Source: Sphingomonas oryzagri
GTDB lineage: Bacteria; Pseudomonadota; Alphaproteobacteria; Sphingomonadales; Sphingomonadaceae
Length of the DNA: 64,000 nucleotides
Reading direction: 5' to 3'
Assembly (NCBI RefSeq): GCF_029906645.1
Contig: NZ_JARYGZ010000001.1
Coordinates: 2,786,084-2,850,083 of the forward strand
Shown: piece after piece, positions 46,011-53,657 of the stretch
How positions within the stretch are numbered: the first letter of the stretch is position 1
Layout of the letters: every line of letters starts with the position of its first letter
Position numbers and translations under genes: made by a program
Notes under the pieces: model-generated
Told to the model about the DNA's origin: nothing
The model's database searches: none
Seen by the model: only the letters and a program-made list of their open reading frames with translations

Positions 46011-47126
46011 GTGCCCGCCTTCATCCCCGATATCCTAGCGGCGATCGCGATGGTGGGTGTCGCGTACAATCTGGCGGGGGCCGCGCTGGCGGGGCGGTGG
46101 CGCGACACGCCCGCGAAGCGTCCGGCCGCGACGCCGTCGATCACGATGCTCAAGCCGCTGTATGGCCCGGAGCCGGAACTGGCCGTGAAACTCTCCGGCT
46201 TTCTCGATCAGGATTATGACGGGCCGATCGCGATGGTGTGCGGCGTCTCGCGCGCCGACGATCCCGCCCTCGCCGCCGTGCCGGCGACCGCGCGCACCGT
46301 GATCGATCCCGCCCGCCACGGATCGAACGCCAAGGTCTCCAACCTCATCAACATGATGCGCGAGGTGGACGGCGAGATCGTCATCCTCTCCGACAGCGAC
46401 ATGAGCGTGCCGCGCGACTACGCCGCCCGCATCGCCGCCGCGCTGGAGGAGCCGGGGGTCGGCGCCGTCACCCTGCTCTATAGCGGGCGCGGCGAGACGA
46501 ACGGCTGGTCGCGCATGGCGGCGGCCGGAATCAGCTGGGGCTTCCTGCCGAGCGTGATGGTCGGGCTGGCCACCGGCCTCGCCAAACCGTGCATGGGCTC
46601 GACCATCGCGATGCGCCGCGAGACTCTCGACGCGATAGGCGGGTTCGAGCGTTTCAGGGATCTGCTCGCCGACGACAACGCCATCGGCATGGCCGTGCGC
46701 GAACTCGGCCTCCAGGTAGTCGTCCCCGCGCCGATCGTTACCCACAGCTGCACCGAGACGAGCCTCGCCGCGCTCGCCGCGCACGAACTGCGCTGGAACG
46801 CCACCGTGCGGATGCTCGATCCGGCGGGCTATGCCGGCAGCATCGTCACCTATCCGCTGGTCTGGGGCCTGATCGCCTGGATCGCAGGCGCCTGCTGGTG
46901 GGTGCCCTTCGTCGCCCTGCTCGCCCGCCTCGCGCTCGCCGAGCGGATCGACGTCATCACCGGCCGCCGCACCGCGCCGCTCTGGTGGCTGCCGGCGCGC
47001 GACCTGTTGTCTTTCGGCCTCTATGTCGGGGCCTTTTTCACCCGCCGTGTTGATTGGCGGGGCGCGCAGCTTCATATGGCGCGTGACGGCCGCATGACAG
47101 CCGAACCGGAGACTCGATACCCATGA
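46011..47126 (+). CDS. hpnI: HpnI, hopanoid glycosyltransferase
   Basis: HpnI adds an N-acetylglucosamine-type sugar to bacteriohopanetetrol. The 371-residue protein is a ceramide-glucosyltransferase-like (GT21) enzyme: an N-terminal TM helix (IPDILAAIAMVGVAYNLAGAAL), MLKPLYGPEPELAVKLSGFLDQDYD, the DxD motif in VILSDSDMSVPRDYA (about residue 127), LLADDNAIGMAVRE and the product-binding AHELRWNATVR (RW motif). Two TM helices follow near residues 280-320. The start is GTG at 46011, with AAGGA upstream. It overlaps hpnJ by four bases. Assignment follows Burkholderia and Rhodopseudomonas studies. Confidence 0.94.
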   Translation: MPAFIPDILAAIAMVGVAYNLAGAALAGRWRDTPAKRPAATPSITMLKPLYGPEPELAVKLSGFLDQDYDGPIAMVCGVSRADDPALAAVPATARTVIDPARHGSNAKVSNLINMMREVDGEIVILSDSDMSVPRDYAARIAAALEEPGVGAVTLLYSGRGETNGWSRMAAAGISWGFLPSVMVGLATGLAKPCMGSTIAMRRETLDAIGGFERFRDLLADDNAIGMAVRELGLQVVVPAPIVTHSCTETSLAALAAHELRWNATVRMLDPAGYAGSIVTYPLVWGLIAWIAGACWWVPFVALLARLALAERIDVITGRRTAPLWWLPARDLLSFGLYVGAFFTRRVDWRGAQLHMARDGRMTAEPETRYP

Positions 47127-48571
47127 CGCTCAAGACCCTCTTCATGCAGGGCCCCTCCTTCGACGGTTTCGACGGCGGCGCCGGTGCGCGCTACCAGATG
47201 AAGCGCGAAGTGAAGAGTTTCTGGTATCCGACCTGGATCGCGCAGCCCGCCGCGATGATCGAGGGTTCGCGCCTGATCGACGCGCCCGCGCAGGACCAGA
47301 GCTGGGACGACATCAAGCATGAGGTGGACGACAAGGAACTCGTCATCCTCCACACCTCGACGCCCAGCTTCAATCAGGACAAGCGCACCGCCGAGCTTGT
47401 AAAGCAGCGCAACCCCAAGGCGCTGGTCGGCATGGTCGGCGCCAAGGTGATGATCGAGGACGAGAAGAGCCTGAAGGCGTGCGAGGCGCTCGATTTCGTC
47501 TGCCGCGAGGAATATGATTTCACCTGCGTCGAGCTGGCGTCGGGCAAGCCGCTCGCCGAGATCGACGGCATCACCTGGCGCGGCCCGGACGGCACGATCG
47601 TCCGCAACAAGGATCGCGCGCAGATCGAGAATATGGACGTGCTGCCGATGGTCTCGCCCATCTACCGGCGCGACCTCGATCTCACCAAATATTATGGCGG
47701 CTATCAGCGCCACCCCTACGTCTCGTTCTACACCGGCCGGGGCTGCAAGAGCCGCTGCACCTTCTGCCTGTGGCCGCAGACGATCGCGGGCCACCGCTAT
47801 CGCCACCGCTCGGTCGCGGCGGTGATCGAGGAGGTGAAGTACGTCCTCAAGGAAATGCCCGAGATCAAGGAGATCTTCTTCGACGACGATACGCTGGCCG
47901 ACGCGCACGATTTCGTCGTCGAGCTGTCGGGCGAGATGCGCAAGCTCGGCTTCGGCACCAAGGGCTTCGACATCACCTGGGGCTGCAATGCCAAGGCCAA
48001 CGTGCCGCAGCCGGTGCTCAAGGCGATGAAGGAAGGCGGCTGCCGCGTGCTGCTGGTCGGCTATGAGAGCGGCAACCAGCAGATCCTGCACAACATCAAG
48101 AAGGGCTTGCTGACCAAGGTCGCGCGCCAGTTCACCAAGGATGCGCACGCGCTGGGTCTCACGATCCACGGCACCTTCATCCTCGGCCTGCCGGGCGAAA
48201 CGCTGGAGACGATCGAGGAGACGATCCGCTACGCGATCGAGCTGAACCCGCACACCATCCAGGTGTCGCTGGCCGCACCTTATCCGGGCACGTTCCTCTA
48301 CAACCAGGCGGTCGAGAACAAGTGGTTCGACGGCACCGACCACCTGCTGAACGACGACGGCACGCAGATCGCGCAGCTCAGCTATCCGCACCTCTCGTCG
48401 GCGGTGATCTTCGACAAGGTGGAGGAGTTCTACAAGCGCTTCTACTTCCGCCCGCGCAAGATCGGCGCGATTGTGGGCGAGATGGTGCGCGACTGGGACA
48501 TGATGAAGCGTCGCCTGCGCGAAGGCGTGGAGTTCTTCAGCTTCCTGCGCCACCGCAAGGAAGCCGCCTGA
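47123..48571 (+). CDS. hpnJ: HpnJ, radical SAM cyclitol ether-forming enzyme
   Basis: HpnJ contracts the glucosamine ring of the hopanoid head group to a cyclitol ether. The 482-residue protein has a B12-binding-like N-terminal domain (about 1-180) and a radical SAM core with CxxxCxxC in GRGCKSRCTFCLWPQ (about residues 208-216). The later IFFDDDTLADAHDF and GYESGNQQILHNIKKG motifs match B12-radical SAM proteins. Length is typical for HpnJ (about 470-480). It overlaps hpnI by four bases, and a repeat separates it from hpnK. Confidence 0.95.
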   Translation: MTLKTLFMQGPSFDGFDGGAGARYQMKREVKSFWYPTWIAQPAAMIEGSRLIDAPAQDQSWDDIKHEVDDKELVILHTSTPSFNQDKRTAELVKQRNPKALVGMVGAKVMIEDEKSLKACEALDFVCREEYDFTCVELASGKPLAEIDGITWRGPDGTIVRNKDRAQIENMDVLPMVSPIYRRDLDLTKYYGGYQRHPYVSFYTGRGCKSRCTFCLWPQTIAGHRYRHRSVAAVIEEVKYVLKEMPEIKEIFFDDDTLADAHDFVVELSGEMRKLGFGTKGFDITWGCNAKANVPQPVLKAMKEGGCRVLLVGYESGNQQILHNIKKGLLTKVARQFTKDAHALGLTIHGTFILGLPGETLETIEETIRYAIELNPHTIQVSLAAPYPGTFLYNQAVENKWFDGTDHLLNDDGTQIAQLSYPHLSSAVIFDKVEEFYKRFYFRPRKIGAIVGEMVRDWDMMKRRLREGVEFFSFLRHRKEAA

Positions 48572-48586
48572 CGGCTGAGTGGGAAT

Positions 48587-48669
48587 CCGTTCGTGCTGAG
48601 CGAAGTCGAAGCACGTGCAGCGGGCGCAGCGCTTGCGGCACGTCCTTCGACAGGCTCAGGACGAGCGGA
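48587..48669. repeat. Palindromic intergenic repeat, family A, at the hpnJ-hpnK junction
   Basis: CCGTTCG (48587) is matched by the CGAGCGGA end near 48669, with CTGAGCGAAGTCGAAGCACG and CGTCCTTCGACAGGCTCAG arms. The right edge supplies GCGGAG, which serves as the ribosome site for the hpnK TTG start at 48677. Confidence 0.88.
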
Positions 48670-48676
48670 GATTAGT

Positions 48677-49537
48677 TTGCGCAACCTCATCGTCACCGCC
48701 GACGATTTCGGGGCCTCGGTCGCCGTCAACGAAGGCATCGAGATCGCGCATCGCACCGGCATCCTCACCGCCGCCAGCCTGATGGTGGCGGGTGAGGCGG
48801 CTGAAGATGCGCTGATCCGCGCGCGGCATCTGCCGGCGTTGGGCGTCGGCCTCCATCTGGTATTGGTAGAGGGGCGGCCGACATTGCCGCCAGAACAGGT
48901 GCCCGATCTGCTCGACAGCAGCGGCCATTTCCGTACCAACATGGCGCTGGCCGGCGCCAACATGTTCTTCCGCCCCGCCGTCCGCCGCCAACTCGCCGCC
49001 GAGATCGAGGCGCAGTTCGCCGCCTTCGCCGCGACCGGCCTGCACCTCGACCACGTCAATGCCCACAAGCATTTCCACCTGCACCCGACGATCGCCGGGC
49101 TGATCCTGAAGATCGGCGCGCGATACGGCCTGAAGGCGGCGCGCGCGCCCGTCGAGCCGCTCGACCTGATCGGCGCGATCGAGCCGGTGAAGCCCACCCT
49201 CGCCGGCCGCATCGCCGGGCCTTATGCGAATAGCCTCGCGAGCCGCTTCCGCCGCGCCGGCCTCACCGTGCCTGATCGGGTGCTGGGCCTCGCCTGGTCC
49301 GGCCACATGACCACGCCGCGCCTCACCGCACTGATCGAGCGCCTGCCGTCCGGCCTCACCGAAATCTACACCCACCCGGCAACCGAGGATGCCTATCCGG
49401 GTTCGGCGCCGGGCTACGAATATCGCGCGGAACTGGCCGCCTTAGTTGATCCGGCCATAAAGGACAGCGTCAGGGAGCAAGAGATAAGGCTCGGTCGTTT
49501 CGCAGACTTCACGACCGATAAGGAGCAGAATGCATGA
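48677..49537 (+). CDS. hpnK: HpnK, YdjC-family carbohydrate deacetylase
   Basis: HpnK removes the acetyl group from the GlcNAc-hopanoid made by HpnI. The 286-residue protein has the YdjC/ChbG motifs IVTADDFGASVAVNEGIEIAHR (metal-binding DDFG, about residues 6-15), GLHLVLVEG, and HLDHVNAHKHFHLHP (His cluster, about 120-134). Later SGHMTTPRL fits as well. The start is TTG at 48677, with GGAG six bases upstream inside a palindromic repeat. It ends with an ATGA overlap into the ferritin-like gene. The order hpnI-J-K agrees with the head-group pathway. Confidence 0.92.
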   Translation: MRNLIVTADDFGASVAVNEGIEIAHRTGILTAASLMVAGEAAEDALIRARHLPALGVGLHLVLVEGRPTLPPEQVPDLLDSSGHFRTNMALAGANMFFRPAVRRQLAAEIEAQFAAFAATGLHLDHVNAHKHFHLHPTIAGLILKIGARYGLKAARAPVEPLDLIGAIEPVKPTLAGRIAGPYANSLASRFRRAGLTVPDRVLGLAWSGHMTTPRLTALIERLPSGLTEIYTHPATEDAYPGSAPGYEYRAELAALVDPAIKDSVREQEIRLGRFADFTTDKEQNA

Positions 49538-50421
49538 GCGTGATGGAAAAGATCGAGGCGCCGGCACCCGGCCCTCAGGAAACCGTCCGGCTCGGCTCCG
49601 AAGCCCATCTGCGCCTGATGTGCCGCCAGCTGCTCGACACGCACGATCCCTATCAGCCAGCGCTGATCGAATGGCCCGAGCTGGAGGAGGAAACCCGCCA
49701 GCGCATCGTCTCGCTGCCGATCTGGGACATGGCGGTGCAGACCGAGGGGCGCACCGGCCTGTTCGTCAAGACCTTCGGCGAAACCATCAAGGATCCGCTG
49801 CTCAAGGCCACCATCGACATGGATGCCTTCGAGGAGGCGCGCCACAAGGTCGTCCTCGCCGACATGGTGAAGGCCTACGGCATCGAACTGGAGCCCGAGC
49901 CGGACTACATCAAGCCCAGGGATGCCGAATGGGCCTTCATGCGATCCGGCTATTCAGAGTGCATCGATAGCTTCTTCGGCTTCGGCTTGTTCAAGATCGC
50001 CAAGGATACCGGCTTCTTCCCCAAGGCGCTGATCGACACGTTCGAGCCGGTGATGCGCGAGGAAGGGCGGCACATCCTGTTCTTCGTCAACTGGGTCGCC
50101 TGGTGGCGCCGGACGATGCCGTGGTGGCGCCGCCCCTTTTTCGAGGCGAAGGTACTCGCCGTTTGGCTCTTCCTGATCCTCGAACGGATCGATATGGCGA
50201 AGGGCATGGGGGACAACAGCAAGGCGCAGGAGAACAACTTCACGCTCAACGGCTCGAAGGAGCTGGGCGTCGAGGTGAGCTTTCCGGAACTGGCGCGCAT
50301 CTGCCTGTCCGAGAATGACCGCCGCCTCGCCCCCTATGACAAGCGACTGATCCGCCCGAAATTCGTGCCTGCCATGATGCGCCTCGCGCTCAGGTTCGCG
50401 CCCAAGAGCAAGACCGCCTGA
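49534..50421 (+). CDS. Ferritin-like di-iron protein in the hopanoid operon (function unknown)
   Basis: I do not know a named function for this 295-residue protein. Its residues follow the (E...ExxH)2 pattern of carboxylate-bridged di-iron proteins: E71, E101-A-R-H104, E142 and E177-G-R-H180. Spacings of about 30, 38 and 35 residues match a four-helix ferritin-like fold. After the last ligand come tryptophan-rich VNWVAWWRR and a hydrophobic run (LAVWLFLILERI, about residues 208-219), suggesting membrane contact. Its ATG overlaps the hpnK stop by four bases, and hpnL starts two bases after its end, so it belongs to the hpnIJK-L operon. A hopanoid hydroxylase, desaturase or quinone-type oxidase is possible, but this is inference. 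Confidence 0.85.
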   Translation: MSVMEKIEAPAPGPQETVRLGSEAHLRLMCRQLLDTHDPYQPALIEWPELEEETRQRIVSLPIWDMAVQTEGRTGLFVKTFGETIKDPLLKATIDMDAFEEARHKVVLADMVKAYGIELEPEPDYIKPRDAEWAFMRSGYSECIDSFFGFGLFKIAKDTGFFPKALIDTFEPVMREEGRHILFFVNWVAWWRRTMPWWRRPFFEAKVLAVWLFLILERIDMAKGMGDNSKAQENNFTLNGSKELGVEVSFPELARICLSENDRRLAPYDKRLIRPKFVPAMMRLALRFAPKSKTA

Positions 50422-50422
50422 G

Positions 50423-51400
50423 TTGGACCGTCTCCGCTGGCCGATCGCGCTGGCGACCATCGCCGGGCTTGCCGCCGCCGTATGGGCGATGCACCGCGTC
50501 GGTTTCGCGGGGCTGCTCCACGCGATCGACCGAATGGGGTGGCTGGGTTTCCTCGCCTTCTGCGCGGCGAGCCTCGTCCTGTCGCTGATCCTCGGCGCGG
50601 CGTGGTGGGCCTCGATGCCCGGCCAGCCGTTGAAGCGCCTGCCGCTCTTTGCGTGGGCACGGATCGCGCGCGAGGGCGCCAACGACCTGCTGCCGTTCAG
50701 CCAGATCGGCGGGCTGATCGTCGGCGCGCGCGCGCTGACCCGCCTCGGCCTGCCCGGCCCGCGCACCTATGCCGCGATGGTGGTTGACCTCACCACAGAG
50801 ATGGCGAGCCAGGTCGCGGTCACCCTGTTCGGCGTGGCGGCGATCGCCTCGATCCTGATCGACAGCCAGCGCCATGCGGTCGGCCCGGCGGCGTGGGTGG
50901 GGGTCGGCCTGTCGATCGCGATGACCGGCGCGTTCATCCTGCTCCAGCGCCCGCTGCTCAAGCTCGCCGACGGGCTGGCGCAGAAGATGCTGCCCAATGC
51001 GCCGATCGGCTTCGACCGGCTGCATGTGGAGCTGGGCAGCATCTATGCCAACAAGGGCGCCGTCGCCCTCTCCTTCCTGCTCAATCTTGCCGGCTGGCTC
51101 TATGCCGCCCTGCTCGCCAGCATGGCGCTGTCGCTGATCGGGGAGCCGATCGCCTTCTGGCGGATCGTCGCGCTGGAAAGCCTGATCTTCGCGCTGAGGG
51201 GCGCGGCGTTCGTCATTCCCGGCGCGATCGGCGTGCAGGAAGCGGGCTATGCCCTGCTCGGGCCGCTGGTCGGGCTGGGGCCGGAAGCGGCGGTGGCGCT
51301 GTCGCTGATCAAGCGCGCGCGGGACATCGCGATCGGTCTGCCCGCCTTGCTGGTGTGGCAGGCATTGGACGTTCGTCGAACCCCGCAATCGGTTCGCTAA
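50423..51400 (+). CDS. hpnL: HpnL, membrane flippase-like protein (LPG synthase TM superfamily)
   Basis: The 325-residue protein has about eight hydrophobic helices (starting IALATIAGLAAAVWAMH, then FLAFCAASLVLSLILGAAWW). It carries the lysylphosphatidylglycerol synthase TM-region motif set, with IGGLIVGARALTRLGLPG and a late FVIPGAIGVQEAGYALLGPLVGLG. HpnL is a conserved member of hopanoid clusters and is thought to act in hopanoid or phospholipid movement across the inner membrane; direct evidence is limited. The start is TTG at 50423, after the previous stop. It is last in the operon. Confidence 0.92.
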   Translation: MDRLRWPIALATIAGLAAAVWAMHRVGFAGLLHAIDRMGWLGFLAFCAASLVLSLILGAAWWASMPGQPLKRLPLFAWARIAREGANDLLPFSQIGGLIVGARALTRLGLPGPRTYAAMVVDLTTEMASQVAVTLFGVAAIASILIDSQRHAVGPAAWVGVGLSIAMTGAFILLQRPLLKLADGLAQKMLPNAPIGFDRLHVELGSIYANKGAVALSFLLNLAGWLYAALLASMALSLIGEPIAFWRIVALESLIFALRGAAFVIPGAIGVQEAGYALLGPLVGLGPEAAVALSLIKRARDIAIGLPALLVWQALDVRRTPQSVR

Positions 51401-51450
51401 ACGGTCACTCTTTTCCGCTAGCCTCGAACCATCAGGGATTCGGGGGAATC

Positions 51451-51573
51451 ATGGCCACGATCTGGAAACAGCCCACGCCGGCTCGCGCCGCGCGACGGAC
51501 GGAACGTCATAATGCCGATATGCGCGCCTGGATGCGATTGCTCCTGTGGGCAACGCGTCACTGCGGGCACTGA
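51451..51573 (+). CDS. Possible small protein (40 residues)
   Basis: An ATG preceded by CGGGGGAATC opens a 40-residue frame, beginning MATIWKQPTPARAARRTE and ending WMRLLLWATRHCGH. It is basic with a short amphipathic C-terminal helix. I recognise no family. The ribosome site is better than chance, but the frame is short and the GC content high, so it may be spurious. Confidence 0.35.
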   Translation: MATIWKQPTPARAARRTERHNADMRAWMRLLLWATRHCGH

Positions 51574-51650
51574 ACGGACGATACGCACACGCTACTGTCA
51601 CCGGGGGTGCGGACGGGCAAAGGGAGCTCAGCCCGTCCGATCTCGATCCT

Positions 51651-51749
51651 GAAGCGGTTCCGATCCGGTTGCACCGGATCAACCGCTCCAGGTATTTGGT
51701 CTGCCGCATTTTCCGAGTCATCAGGTGATTCCACCTGATTGGAAAATGC
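51651..51749. repeat. Composite palindromic element
   Basis: Left palindrome: AGCGGTT (51653-51659) and AACCGCT (51681-51687), with an inner GATCCGG / CCGGATC pair. Right palindrome: GCATTTTCC (51706-51714) and GGAAAATGC (51741-51749), with inner ATCAGGTG / CACCTGAT. The stop codon of the acyl-CoA dehydrogenase follows directly at 51751-51753. It looks like a dispersed alphaproteobacterial repeat and could affect the dehydrogenase 3' end. Confidence 0.75.
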
Positions 51750-51750
51750 T

Positions 51751-53550
51751 TTAGAACGCTTCGGCCGGCAAGGCCATCATCGATCTTTTGCCCGATTTGA
51801 TGGCGAGGAAGATCGCGGTCGCCTGCGGCAGGATGCGATCGAAGAAGAAGCCGGCCGTCGCCAGCTTCGCCTTGTAGAAGCCCTCATCCTCGCCGGCGCC
51901 TTCCGCCAGCTTCGCGGTCGCGATCCTGCCGGCCTTGAGGAAGGTGTAACCCATGCCGACCAGCCCCATCAGGCGCAGGTAATCGGTCGCGGCGGCACCC
52001 GCTTCCTCCGGATCCTTCAGGCCCTTCTGCGCGATCGTCGCGGTGGAAAGCTGCAGCGCACCGAACGCCTGCTGCATCCCGCCGGTCCAGATCTTCAGCA
52101 CCTTGTCGTCCGCCTTCGCCATATCCTCGAGCAGGTTGGAGACGGCGTGGAAGAAGGGGCGCAGGTTGGCGCCCATGTCCGCACCCAGCTTGCGGCCGAC
52201 GAGATCGAGCGCCTGCACGCCGTTGGTGCCCTCGTAGATCTGGGCGATGCGCGCGTCGCGGACGAACTGCTCGACGCCATGTTCGCGGATGAAGCCGTGG
52301 CCGCCATAGGTCTGGACGCAGAGGTTCGCGGCCTCCGATCCCAGATCCGTGAACAGCGCCTTCACCACCGGCGTCATCAGCGCGACGAAGCGCGTCGCGC
52401 GGACCTTCACCTCGGGATCGTCGCTATGCTTCTCGGCGTCGAGCGCGCGCGAGCACCACTGGCCGAGCGCGCGGCACCCTTCCGCATAGACGCGCATCGT
52501 CATCAGCATCCGGCGTACGTCCGGGTGGACGATGATCGGATCGGCGGGGCCATCCGGATTCTTGACGCCCGAGAGCGAGCGGCCCTGCAGCCGCTCCTTC
52601 GCGTAGGCGACGGCGGACTGGTAGGCGATCTCGTTGATGCCGAGGCCCTGCACGCCGACCGAGACGCGCTCGGTGTTCATCATCGTGAACATGGCAGCGA
52701 GGCCCTTGTTGGCCTCACCGACGATCCAGCCGGTCGAATCGTCGAAATTGATCTGGCAGGTGGCGGAAGCCTTCAGCCCCATCTTGTGCTCGATCCCCGC
52801 GACCGAGACGCCGTTGGACGGCCCCGGCGTGCCGTCGTCCTTGGGCAGGAACTTGGGCACGAGGAACAGCGAGATGCCCTTCACGCCCTTGGGCGCATCG
52901 GGAAGCCGGGCGAGGACGAGGTGGATGACGTTGGACGTCAGGTCATGGTCGCCGGCCGAGATGAAGATCTTGGAGCCGGTGATCTTGTAGCTGCCGTCCG
53001 CCTGCGGTTCGGCCTTGGTACGCAGCAGGCCGAGATCGGTGCCGCAATGCGACTCCGTCAGGCACATCGTGCCGGACCATTCGGCGCTCACCATCTTGGG
53101 CAGATAGGCCTGCTTCAGCGCGTCGGTGGCATGGCCTTCGATCGCGGTGGTCGCGCCGTGGGTGAGGCCGGGATAGAGGCTGAACGACACGTTGGTCGCG
53201 CAGATCATCTCCTCGACCAGCTTGTTCACTGTCTCCGGCAGGCCCTGCCCGCCCCATTCGGGATCGGAGGCGAGCGACGCCCAGCCGCCCTCGCGGAAGG
53301 TCTCGTACGCTTCCTTGAAGCCCTTGGGCGTGCGGACGACGCCATTCTCGTAGGTGCAGCCCTCGATGTCGCCGCTCGCGTTCAGCGGCAGCAGCACGTC
53401 CTTGGCGACCTTGTTGGCCTCTTCCAGCACCGCATCGAGCAGGTCCGGGGTGAATTCCTCATGTGCCTTCAGCCCGCCGAACCCGTCGTCGGCGAACAGC
53501 TCGTGGAGCACGAAGCGCATGTCGCGCAGCGGCGCGTCGTAGGTCTGCAT
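51751..53550 (-). CDS. Acyl-CoA dehydrogenase (long form)
   Basis: The 599-residue flavoprotein oxidises acyl-CoA to trans-2-enoyl-CoA in beta-oxidation. It has MCLTESHCGTDLGLLRTKA (acyl-CoA and FAD-binding), ITGSKIFISAGDHDL, the GIEHKMGLKASATCQINFDDS block, and a QTYGGHGFIREHGVEQFVRDARIAQIYEGTNGVQALDL segment with the catalytic-Glu loop. An extra N-terminal stretch and a C-terminal acyl-CoA dehydrogenase-like domain (about 480-599) put it in the 590-600-residue bacterial group. It is on the minus strand behind the FadN-like gene with a 107-bp spacer, so it may have its own promoter. FAD electrons should pass to an ETF, not in the window. Confidence 0.95.
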   Translation of the reverse strand: MQTYDAPLRDMRFVLHELFADDGFGGLKAHEEFTPDLLDAVLEEANKVAKDVLLPLNASGDIEGCTYENGVVRTPKGFKEAYETFREGGWASLASDPEWGGQGLPETVNKLVEEMICATNVSFSLYPGLTHGATTAIEGHATDALKQAYLPKMVSAEWSGTMCLTESHCGTDLGLLRTKAEPQADGSYKITGSKIFISAGDHDLTSNVIHLVLARLPDAPKGVKGISLFLVPKFLPKDDGTPGPSNGVSVAGIEHKMGLKASATCQINFDDSTGWIVGEANKGLAAMFTMMNTERVSVGVQGLGINEIAYQSAVAYAKERLQGRSLSGVKNPDGPADPIIVHPDVRRMLMTMRVYAEGCRALGQWCSRALDAEKHSDDPEVKVRATRFVALMTPVVKALFTDLGSEAANLCVQTYGGHGFIREHGVEQFVRDARIAQIYEGTNGVQALDLVGRKLGADMGANLRPFFHAVSNLLEDMAKADDKVLKIWTGGMQQAFGALQLSTATIAQKGLKDPEEAGAAATDYLRLMGLVGMGYTFLKAGRIATAKLAEGAGEDEGFYKAKLATAGFFFDRILPQATAIFLAIKSGKRSMMALPAEAF

Positions 53551-53602
53551 CGTCCCTGTATCCTCTCAACCGCCCACCGTCCGGGTTCGGTCCGCGTAGC
53601 CA

Positions 53603-53626
53603 TATCTTGATTTTCGAGTCAAGATA
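53603..53626. promoter_or_regulatory. Palindromic operator-like site upstream of the acyl-CoA dehydrogenase gene
   Basis: TATCTTGA (53603-53610) and TCAAGATA (53619-53626) form perfect arms with an 8-base spacer. On the minus strand it overlaps a TTGACT hexamer that could be a -35 box. The half-site CAAGATA also occurs at 57222-57228 upstream of the thiolase start. It may be a fatty-acid regulator site. Confidence 0.5.
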
Positions 53627-53657
53627 AGCAGGCCGAACCCGCACAGGGGCTACCTCC

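Larger units (their letters stand above)
51401..51750. other. 350-bp spacer between hpnL and the acyl-CoA dehydrogenase gene
   Basis: The spacer holds a possible 40-codon small gene (51451-51573) and a composite palindromic element (about 51651-51749) that runs up to the dehydrogenase stop. CGGGGGAATC upstream of 51451 is a strong ribosome site. I see no tRNA or terminator with a clear T-run. Confidence 0.6.

Noticed and set aside
51651-51749. Considered as a tRNA or small RNA gene because of its folding
   Set aside because: It lacks tRNA arms and conserved T-loop bases. The two separate palindromes fit a repeat element better.
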